This document shows, piece after piece, positions 1-4,236 of a DNA stretch of 7,536 bases (the first letter of the stretch is position 1; each line of letters starts with the position of its first letter). The stretch comes from CAZRAL01 sp964598005 (lineage in GTDB: Bacteria; Pseudomonadota; Gammaproteobacteria; Burkholderiales; Usitatibacteraceae): contig CAZRAL010000078.1 of NCBI GenBank assembly GCA_964598005.1, positions 1-7,536 on the forward strand. The letters are read 5' to 3'. The position numbers and the translations under genes are program-made. The notes beneath the pieces are model-generated. The model did not search any database, had not been told where the DNA came from, and was given only the letters and a program-made list of their open reading frames with translations.

Positions 1-60
1 GACAACCGGACAGGTCGCGTGCTATAAATCCGGACAACTTAAAAACTCGCAACATCGAAT
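1..60. mobile_element. Possible end of an IS21-type insertion sequence (remnant)
   Basis: CCGGACA occurs at 6-12 and again at 30-36, a 24-bp period, each within a similar context (GACAACCGGACAGG and AATCCGGACAACT). Repeated TGTCCGG boxes of this kind with intervening GCTATAAA-like sequence resemble the multiple terminal repeats of IS21-family elements as I remember them. No transposase is visible because the window starts here, and I cannot place the exact terminus. It could also be an unrelated pair of protein-binding repeats. Confidence 0.3.
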
Positions 61-89
61 AGGTTTGTTATTGACAACGAATTTTGTTT

Positions 90-118
90 TAGACAGTATG
101 TGTGCGTATGAATATTTT
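90..118 (+). promoter_or_regulatory. Possible cassette promoter (Pc-like)
   Basis: TAGACA (90-95, five of six to the sigma-70 -35 box) and TATTTT (113-118, four of six to the -10 box) are separated by 17 bp. Transcription would begin near 125, just before the first cassette core at 132, which is where an integron cassette promoter would be expected. A second candidate -35, TTGACA at 71-76, has only a poor -10 (CAGTAT, 94-99) at the right distance. The assignment rests on motif match and position only. Confidence 0.4.
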
Positions 119-131
119 ATCTATTTCACGT

Positions 132-138
132 TAGGCCG
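132..138 (+). other. First recombination core (attI or leftmost cassette boundary)
   Basis: GTTAGGC fits GTTRRRY and is the exact reverse complement of GCCTAAC at 686-692, so it is the 5' end of cassette 1. I see no RYYYAAC box within the preceding 130 bp, which argues against a full attC here and for an attI site, or for an attC whose left part was lost. Confidence 0.6.
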
Positions 139-151
139 CACACAACCCGCA

Positions 152-691
152 ATGTCTGAATCAATCCGCCGTCCCCAAATCTCCGTACTCGGAAGCGCCG
201 AGCCCGGATCTGCTGCCTACGAACGGGCGGGCGAAGCTGGAGCGCTCTTGGCCAGCCTGGGAATTACTGTCGTTAGCGGTTGCGGCAGTCCCGCTACGAG
301 AGTCGCCGCGGAACGGGCGGTCGCAGCAGGTGGAATCGTACTGAGCATCGTGCCGCCCGACCAGATGCCTAGGCCCGACTGGCCAGCCACAGTGGTCGTG
401 CCTTGCGGGATGGGAGATGCCAGGAACCTGCTCATGGCGCTCTCCGGCGATGCTTGCATCGTCATCGGGGGCAGGGCTGGAACAATCTCTGAGGTCTGCT
501 TGGCTTGGTTGCACAAACGTCCGCTCCTCCCGCTCGTTGGCTGCGGTGGCTGGTCAGATGGTCTTCTTGCCAATCCACCGGACGAGAGGAAGAACTCACC
601 CATCCTGCCGTGGGCCACGACTGCCGACCTGGAAGCCCAGCTCAGAGTCCTCGGCTTGGTCCGTCCACATAGCGGCGCGAGTGCGGCCTAA
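152..691 (+). CDS. SLOG/TIGR00725-like Rossmann-fold nucleotide-binding protein (cassette 1)
   Basis: The 179-residue product matches the pattern of the TIGR00725 / LOG-like Rossmann family. It opens with a beta strand and small-residue turn (QISVLGSAEPGS, residues 9-20), has SGCGSP (42-47) in the second glycine turn, GMGDARNLLM (86-95), and GGRAGTISEV (106-115), the counterpart of the PGGxGTxxE signature. Relatives bind nucleotides or nucleotide-like ligands; some LOG members are cytokinin phosphoribohydrolases. The first P of the PGG motif is I here, so that enzyme activity should not be assumed. The ATG at 152 is chosen because it lies 14 bp inside the cassette and directly precedes the fold; an upstream TTG at 65 would begin before the recombination core. 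No clear Shine-Dalgarno is seen. The TAA stop lies within the R'' box of the following attC. Confidence 0.75.
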   Translation: MSESIRRPQISVLGSAEPGSAAYERAGEAGALLASLGITVVSGCGSPATRVAAERAVAAGGIVLSIVPPDQMPRPDWPATVVVPCGMGDARNLLMALSGDACIVIGGRAGTISEVCLAWLHKRPLLPLVGCGGWSDGLLANPPDERKNSPILPWATTADLEAQLRVLGLVRPHSGASAA

Positions 692-781
692 CCTCTGCGT
701 CAACCGGAGCGCCGAACAGGTGTGCTGTTCGGTTCCCTCCGCGTTTCGCGCGTCGGCGCCCGGTTACGCAGGTCGTTAGCC
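686..781 (+). other. attC1 recombination site
   Basis: R'' is GCCTAAC (686-692) and R' is GTTAGCC (775-781), 96 bp in all. The inner arms pair as TGCGTCAACC on the left with GGTTACGCA on the right, leaving one unpaired C, the extrahelical base typical of attC. The centre holds two hairpins: CCGAACAG (712-719) with CTGTTCGG (725-732), and CGCG (740-743) with CGCG (747-750). Confidence 0.9.
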
Positions 782-796
782 GGCTTATCCGACTCC

Positions 797-804
797 AAGG
801 AGGT
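797..804 (+). promoter_or_regulatory. Strong Shine-Dalgarno for the VOC gene
   Basis: AAGGAGGT sits five bases before the ATG at 810. It is a near-perfect anti-16S match and fixes the start; the other cassette genes lack a site of this quality. Confidence 0.85.
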
Positions 805-809
805 ATCAA

Positions 810-1178
810 ATGTTACGCGCTATCCATTTTGATCTCAGTGCAGACAACCCGGAACGGGCCGCCAGCTTCTATAAGAGCGTGTTCGGCTGGAAGGTGGAGA
901 AGTGGCAAGGTCCCTCAGACTACTGGCTCATGACTACCGGTGACGAAAAGGAGCCGGGGATCACGGCTGGCGTGGCAGCGAGGATAAAACCGAATGACAC
1001 CACTGCAGTTGTCTTCGATGTTCCTTCCGTTGATGAATATTTGGAAAAGGTGAAATCCTCGGGTGGACAAATAAGAGAAGAGAAACAGGTCATTCCCGGC
1101 GTTGGCTATCTCGTGATGTGCAGAGATACCGAAGGGAACACATTCGGTATCATGCAAATCGATCAATCAGTCAAATGA
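810..1178 (+). CDS. VOC-family (glyoxalase/bleomycin-resistance fold) protein (cassette 2)
   Basis: The 122-residue length fits a single vicinal-oxygen-chelate domain made of two beta-alpha-beta-beta-beta modules. Module one starts at residue 3 (RAIHFDLSADNPERAASFYKSVFGW, a characteristic VOC opening with His6 in the usual metal-ligand place). Module two begins near residue 64 (TTAVVFDVPSVDEYLEKV) and ends DTEGNTFGIMQ. The phrase DPEGN-x-FG is nearly intact. The final acidic metal ligand is not obvious, since the strand reads FGIMQ, so metal dependence is uncertain. Members include lyases, dioxygenases and antibiotic-binding proteins; the substrate cannot be told from sequence. A strong Shine-Dalgarno at 797-804 suggests efficient translation independent of the upstream gene. 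The stop lies 13 bp before attC2. Confidence 0.85.
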   Translation: MLRAIHFDLSADNPERAASFYKSVFGWKVEKWQGPSDYWLMTTGDEKEPGITAGVAARIKPNDTTAVVFDVPSVDEYLEKVKSSGGQIREEKQVIPGVGYLVMCRDTEGNTFGIMQIDQSVK

Positions 1179-1191
1179 GAAACACAACGCC

Positions 1192-1266
1192 GGCTAACCC
1201 GTTGCTCAGCCTGACTCGCCACGTCGGCACTTCGCGCCGCGTAGCTCGTAGGTTAACTCGTTAGCT
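1192..1266 (+). other. attC2 recombination site
   Basis: R'' is GGCTAAC (1192-1198) and R' is GTTAGCT (1260-1266), 75 bp in all. Inner arms can pair as AGCCTGAC with GTAGGTT, leaving one G unpaired and one G-T wobble. The centre CACTTCGCGCCGCG is typical of attC loops. The inner pairing is weaker than in attC1. Confidence 0.8.
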
Positions 1267-1271
1267 GTCAG

Positions 1272-1679
1272 ATGGAGATTCGCGCCATTCAACCGTCGGA
1301 AGTCGAAACTGTCCGTCAGCTCCTATTAGCGAATGGCTGGGGGAAACGTGACACCGTCCGCGAGCGCTTTTCGGAGCTTCTTGAACGGTCCCAAATTGCG
1401 CTCGTGGCCGTGGACCGTGGCGAAGTGCTTGGCTTCGTCCGAGGCATTACTGACGGAATGTCGAACGGCTACATCTCGATGCTCGTCGTAACTGAGGGGC
1501 ATCGCCGCAAAGGTGTTGGCCGCACTCTCGTCCGCGCAGCGATGGGCGACAACGAACAGATGACCTGGGTGCTCCGCGCCATCCGCACAGACGGTGTCCC
1601 CTCCTTCTACGAACGCCTCGGTTTCACGCGGTCCGAAGTTGCGATGGAGAGACCTGGTGCTAATAGATCTGACAGCTAA
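1272..1679 (+). CDS. GNAT-family N-acetyltransferase (cassette 3)
   Basis: The 135-residue product is a compact single GNAT domain that would transfer an acetyl group from acetyl-CoA to an amine. The acetyl-CoA pyrophosphate loop is visible as RRKGVG (78-83), inside the strand-loop-helix ISMLVVTEGHRRKGVGRTLV (68-87). The C-terminal FYERLGF (112-118) is the usual GNAT motif B end. The acceptor is unknown; many cassette GNATs are uncharacterised and a few modify antibiotics or toxins. ATG at 1272 lies only five bases after the core, leaving no room for a Shine-Dalgarno within the cassette, so initiation may depend on sequence of the preceding attC. The TAA stop is part of the R'' box AGCTAAC. 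Confidence 0.85.
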   Translation: MEIRAIQPSEVETVRQLLLANGWGKRDTVRERFSELLERSQIALVAVDRGEVLGFVRGITDGMSNGYISMLVVTEGHRRKGVGRTLVRAAMGDNEQMTWVLRAIRTDGVPSFYERLGFTRSEVAMERPGANRSDS

Positions 1680-1799
1680 CATAGCGTTGGAGCAGACCGG
1701 AGGTTATCTTGGGCCGCACCCTGGTTGCCAACCGGTGGTTGGCTGGCTCTGCATGCGGCAAGCGGCGGCGTGGTTGGCCGCTCAACTCGATCATTAGCC
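1674..1799 (+). other. attC3 recombination site, with altered R' core
   Basis: R'' is AGCTAAC (1674-1680); the right core reads ATTAGCC (1793-1799) instead of GTTAGCC. Inner arms GTTGGAGC and GCTCAAC pair with one unpaired G. The 126-bp site is long and contains a perfect 7-bp hairpin, GCCAACC (1727-1733), loop GGT, GGTTGGC (1737-1743). The G-to-A change at the recombining position would be expected to weaken exchange here. Confidence 0.8.
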
Positions 1800-1804
1800 G
1801 TCAC

Positions 1805-2239
1805 ATGAACATTCGGTATCGTTTCGCCAATCCGGAAGACGCCGACGTCATCGCCCCGATGAACTTACAGCTTATTCATGACGAAGGACATCGAAACCCC
1901 ATGGACATTCCCGCGCTTCGCGACCGGATGTCTTGGTGGCTTCGCGGCAACTATGAGGCAGTCCTCTTTGAAGAAGATGGCGCTTCCCTCGGCTACGCGT
2001 TGTTCAGGCGCGAATCGGAGTTCGTGTATTTGCGCCAGCTATTCGTGGTGCCCAACCGTCGCCGCGAAGGCGTCGCTCGGCGTGCCCTTGCTTGGCTTTG
2101 GACCAATGCTTGGTCTGCGGCTCCGCGACTTAGAATCGATGTTCTTGTTGGTAACACTGCCGGGCGCGAGTTCTGGCGCAAGGTTGGCTTCATCGAGTAT
2201 TGCGTCACTATGGAAGCCGTGTCCCAAAATGCCGACTAA
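1805..2239 (+). CDS. GNAT-family N-acetyltransferase (cassette 4)
   Basis: The 144-residue product is a second GNAT, distinct in sequence from the one in cassette 3. The N-terminus IRYRFANPEDADVIAPM (3-19) is the usual first strand and helix. The acetyl-CoA loop is RRREGVARRAL (85-95) after LRQLFVVPN (76-84), fitting R/Q-x-x-G-x-A. FWRKVGF (123-129) is the motif B end. The ATG at 1805 is chosen because it starts the fold and lies six bases into the cassette; an in-frame start at 1709 would run backward through attC3. There is no visible Shine-Dalgarno. The TAA stop lies within GACTAAT, a mutated R'' box. Substrate unknown. Confidence 0.82.
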   Translation: MNIRYRFANPEDADVIAPMNLQLIHDEGHRNPMDIPALRDRMSWWLRGNYEAVLFEEDGASLGYALFRRESEFVYLRQLFVVPNRRREGVARRALAWLWTNAWSAAPRLRIDVLVGNTAGREFWRKVGFIEYCVTMEAVSQNAD

Positions 2240-2327
2240 TCCCTCGGTCAACCGGACGCTCGAGAAGCGGTGCTTCTCGGTCCCCTCCGCGCTTCGCGCT
2301 CCGTCCTCTATTCGGAATCTTATTTCC
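2234..2327 (+). other. attC4, decayed: left half recognisable, right half lost
   Basis: GACTAAT (2234-2240) stands where an R'' box should be. The next about 60 bases match the left half of attC1 closely: GGTCAACCGG, then a hairpin CGAGAAGC (2261-2268) with GCTTCTCG (2272-2279), then CTCCGCGCTTCGCGC. After about 2300 the similarity stops. No GGTTACC-type left arm partner and no GTTRRRY core appears before the ATG at 2328. The site is probably non-functional, joining cassettes 4 and 5. Confidence 0.7.
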
Positions 2328-3098
2328 ATGAAACAAATACTTCTAATTCTCGCTGGGCTGAATTGCACATCTACAGTCGCCGCTGGTGAATTTCCTCATG
2401 TCGTGACTCCACGTGGGACGCCCATATCAGTAATCGCCGAATTCCCGACGGGGACTGGTCCGTTTCCTGCTGTGGTTCTTGCCCCCGGACAGGGCTATCA
2501 CATGAGGCTGCCCGCATTGGAAAAAACGGCCAAGAGCCTCACTGGCAACGGAATCGCTGTCTTCCGCTTCAACTGGGCCTACTTCTCAGCTTCTCCAAAG
2601 GGAACACCATCCAGCGATCTCGCGCTTGAAATTGAAGATATGTCTGCTGTAGTCGCAGCCGTCAAGTCCGATCCGCGTGTTCGACAAGACTACGTCTGGG
2701 CGGCCGGGAAATCTCTCGGTTCCTTGGTTGCCTGGCGTGTGTTGGCTTCGGACAAATCGCTTCGTGGGGGCGCCTTTTTGACGCCAGTGTGTAGTCGGGC
2801 ACCTGATACCAAGTCCACGCCAGTGTCTGAGGCCGAAGAAAACTATCCGGGGCTCAAAACAGAATCACGTACGTTGGTGTTTGTTCTAGGCGACAAAGAC
2901 CACCTATGTTCGCCGCCATTGCTCTATAAGTTTCTTGCCAACTCTTCTGGTAAAACCAGAGTTGGCGTAGTGGGTGGTGATCACGGTTTTGAGAACAAAG
3001 CGCGCACGGGTGCCGCAGCAACCACCGCACTCGAAGGAAATTTGAGGGTTGTTGCAGATTTCATTACGCTGGCCATTTCTGATGCATCGGCTCCCTGA
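2328..3098 (+). CDS. Exported alpha/beta-hydrolase (KANL3/Tex30-like) (cassette 5)
   Basis: The 256-residue product has a likely signal peptide (MKQILLILAG, then cleavage near VAA at 17-19), so it probably acts in the periplasm or outside. A Cys at 13 is not in a good lipobox. The rest is an alpha/beta-hydrolase: PAVVLAPGQGYHM (47-59) forms the first strand and oxyanion region, GKSLG (127-131) is the nucleophile elbow with Ser129, Asp189 or Asp191 in LGDKDHLC is the probable acid, and GGDHGFE (216-222) holds the catalytic His219. The short fold and the DHGF ending resemble the KANL3/Tex30-like or dienelactone-hydrolase-like group. Ester or lipid substrates are plausible but unknown. The start at ATG 2328 is chosen for the signal peptide; an in-frame upstream ORF from 1878 overlaps the GNAT and is rejected. 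No Shine-Dalgarno is evident. Confidence 0.8.
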   Translation: MKQILLILAGLNCTSTVAAGEFPHVVTPRGTPISVIAEFPTGTGPFPAVVLAPGQGYHMRLPALEKTAKSLTGNGIAVFRFNWAYFSASPKGTPSSDLALEIEDMSAVVAAVKSDPRVRQDYVWAAGKSLGSLVAWRVLASDKSLRGGAFLTPVCSRAPDTKSTPVSEAEENYPGLKTESRTLVFVLGDKDHLCSPPLLYKFLANSSGKTRVGVVGGDHGFENKARTGAAATTALEGNLRVVADFITLAISDASAP

Positions 3099-3107
3099 AT
3101 TAGCGCA

Positions 3108-3358
3108 CTCTAACCCGTTGTTCGAGGGGGACGCGCGAAAGGGCGTTTTCGCTTATCATTTGGGCATCGGCGCGCGCGCCTCAACTTGAACGTTGAGGCT
3201 GTAGAAAAACTAGTTTTCGACGCAAACGCGAAATTGACCATGAAATCGATCCTCCAAAACAGCTTAGAATCGACGATCACGGCCTTGGGAAGGGTCAATG
3301 GACCCCTGTATTTGCATCGGGGTTTGAAAATCCGAGTTTTTCTACACCCTCGTTAGAT
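3108..3358 (+). other. attC5 recombination site, interrupted at its R' core
   Basis: R'' is CTCTAAC (3108-3114). The left arm GTTCGAGG pairs with CCTCAAC on the right, with one extra base. The site runs to CTTGAAC at 3191. The true R' core is GTTAGAT at 3352-3358, which matches the reverse complement of R'' at six of seven positions. The sequence now following the left part, GTTGAGG (3192-3198), matches at only four. Removing 3195-3351 and one GTT restores a normal site of about 91 bp. Confidence 0.75.
3195..3351. mobile_element. 157-bp inverted-repeat element (MITE-like) inside attC5
   Basis: The left end GAGGCTGTAGAAAAACT (3195-3211) and the reverse complement of the right end (3335-3351) match at 16 of 17 positions. 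GTT precedes the left end and follows the right end, consistent with a 3-bp target duplication (or 4 bp, CGTT, if the last C is counted with the target). The interior has no plausible coding sequence. A small hairpin GGGTC/GACCC lies at 3292-3305. This has the structure of a non-autonomous element moved by a transposase elsewhere; I cannot name the parent family with confidence. Confidence 0.75.
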
Positions 3359-3424
3359 GCTGGAACAAGGCGGCCACCCCACAAATTTCTAGCGAGGCAA
3401 GCTCATTTACGAGCCATAGACAAC

Positions 3425-3778
3425 ATGGTAAATCGAAAATTGGTATTCGTTTCCGCAAAAGCAATCGCTGGCCTGGTGCTAATAATGCTCGCGTTTGAGC
3501 ACCCTCAGATAACCATGGGAGTTTTGGCTTTCTGCTTTCTGGCTCTTTATGCGGCCAACTTTGTTTTGAACTCTGTTCACTATGTTGTATGGAACAATTT
3601 CAAACCTCGGCTCGTTAGCTATCAACGGCTAGATAGAGAACCGAAACACACAATCCCAAAGAACTCCATACTTGGGCAAGCAATTTCCTTAATACTCCAA
3701 ATGCTTGGGTATGGCTTGCTCCTGGCTTTTGCCATTACGGGGATTGCTTCGTTAATTATTCATTTCTTCAAGGCTTGA
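3425..3778 (+). CDS. Small three-helix membrane protein of unknown function (cassette 6)
   Basis: I do not recognise this 117-residue protein. Three hydrophobic stretches suggest membrane helices at about residues 6-24, 31-51 and 88-113. Between helices 2 and 3 is a polar, basic loop (NNFKPRLVSYQRLDREPKHTIPKN, about 57-80), so the loop probably faces the cytoplasm by the positive-inside rule. No catalytic motif, signal peptidase site or repeat is visible. The gene is visibly more AT-rich than the cassettes before it, suggesting a different source. The 5' end of the cassette is core GTTAGAT (3352), but 66 bases separate this from the ATG, longer than in the other cassettes, and no good Shine-Dalgarno precedes the ATG. 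The next R'' is 17 bp after the stop. Confidence 0.7.
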   Translation: MVNRKLVFVSAKAIAGLVLIMLAFEHPQITMGVLAFCFLALYAANFVLNSVHYVVWNNFKPRLVSYQRLDREPKHTIPKNSILGQAISLILQMLGYGLLLAFAITGIASLIIHFFKA

Positions 3779-3795
3779 ATGTATTCCTACGAAGC

Positions 3796-3822
3796 ATCTA
3801 ACCACTCCGTCGAGAGTGCCCG
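3796..3822 (+). other. attC6 left half, end of the array
   Basis: ATCTAAC (3796-3802) is the exact reverse complement of GTTAGAT at the start of cassette 6 and is a perfect R''. It is followed by CACTCCGTCGAGAGTGCCCGC, an L''-like stretch. No right arm and no GTTRRRY core follows before the convergent gene at 3890, so the site is truncated. Confidence 0.65.
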
Positions 3823-3889
3823 CAATCTTTAATTCAATGGCAAACTGTTTTTATGGGCTGCAATTACCACCCAACTATTTTATGGCTGT

Positions 3890-4198
3890 TTATTGCTTAT
3901 TTTTATCTTCGTCAGGCTGCAGGCTTTTCACAAATTCATTATATTCCTGAATAGCCGCATTCCCGGCAGCGATGGCAGCTTCAGCCAGTTTGCGCTGTTC
4001 CTCGCTATATTTCACCATGCAGGCTTTCAGCGCGTCTACTTCCTTGCGAAACTGTTTTTGCCGGCTATCGCTGGCAAATTTGCTCGGCGCTTCCGGTTTG
4101 ACGCAATTATGTTTGGCAATAACGATTGGCGCGGGATCTTCGGCGAAAGCGGGCACAAACAAAGTGGTGATGAGAGCGGCTTGGAGTATTTTTTTCAT
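3890..4198 (-). CDS. Small exported protein of unknown function
   Basis: The 102-residue product begins with a clear Sec signal peptide, MKKILQAALITTLFVPAFA, with cleavage expected after residue 19 (AFA, then EDP). The mature part of about 83 residues has two cysteines (Cys32 in KHNCVKPE and Cys60 in LKACMVKY), which could form a disulfide in the periplasm. Residues 45-92 look mostly helical and charged, and the C-terminus is acidic then lysine-rich. I do not recognise a named family. The ATG at 4198 is chosen because it starts the signal peptide and has AAAGGAAA about eight bases upstream; a longer in-frame ORF would overlap dxs. It lies 38 bp after dxs on the same strand with no terminator seen between, so read-through from dxs is possible. 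The gene converges with cassette 6. Confidence 0.75.
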   Translation of the reverse strand: MKKILQAALITTLFVPAFAEDPAPIVIAKHNCVKPEAPSKFASDSRQKQFRKEVDALKACMVKYSEEQRKLAEAAIAAGNAAIQEYNEFVKSLQPDEDKNKQ

Positions 4199-4236
4199 GA
4201 CAACTTTCCTTTCTTGACGAGTAAAAATAAAATCGA

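Larger units (their letters stand above)
3099..3424. other. 326-bp gene-free stretch: attC5 plus inserted inverted-repeat element
   Basis: No credible gene lies here. It holds attC5 (3108-3191 plus 3352-3358), a 157-bp inverted-repeat element (3195-3351), and 66 bp of leader before the membrane-protein gene. The leader (3359-3424) shows no promoter I would call. Confidence 0.75.
132..3822 (+). mobile_element. Integron gene-cassette array, six cassettes
   Basis: Six plus-strand genes alternate with attC-type recombination sites. Cassette starts are GTTAGGC (132), GTTAGCC (775), GTTAGCT (1260), ATTAGCC (1793), a lost core near 2300-2327, and GTTAGAT (3352). The matching R'' boxes are GCCTAAC (686), GGCTAAC (1192), AGCTAAC (1674), GACTAAT (2234), CTCTAAC (3108) and ATCTAAC (3796). 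For cassettes 1, 2, 3 and 6 the start core and own R'' are exact reverse complements. Genes are one per cassette, in one orientation, functionally unrelated, and three end with their stop codon inside R''. The array ends against the housekeeping dxs operon. No intI is in the window, so either an integron or an integrase-less attC cluster is possible. Confidence 0.85.

Noticed and set aside
65..151. Upstream extension of the SLOG-like gene from a TTG at 65
   Set aside because: It would begin before the recombination core and cross the likely promoter; ATG 152 starts the recognisable fold.
1709..1804. 32-residue N-terminal extension of the second GNAT
   Set aside because: This stretch is attC3 sequence, and the GNAT fold begins at the ATG at 1805.
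1878..2327. Long in-frame extension of the hydrolase ORF
   Set aside because: It overlaps the second GNAT in another frame and runs through the attC4 remnant; the signal peptide begins at 2328.
3110..3298. Minus-strand 62-residue ORF across attC5 and the inverted-repeat element
   Set aside because: It spans two non-coding elements and has no motif; it is a chance open frame.
3192..3352. The 157-bp segment as a gene-less integron cassette instead of a transposon-like insertion
   Set aside because: It lacks an R'' box near its right end and has 17-bp terminal inverted repeats; GTTGAGG pairs poorly with the R'' of attC5. The insertion model explains more.
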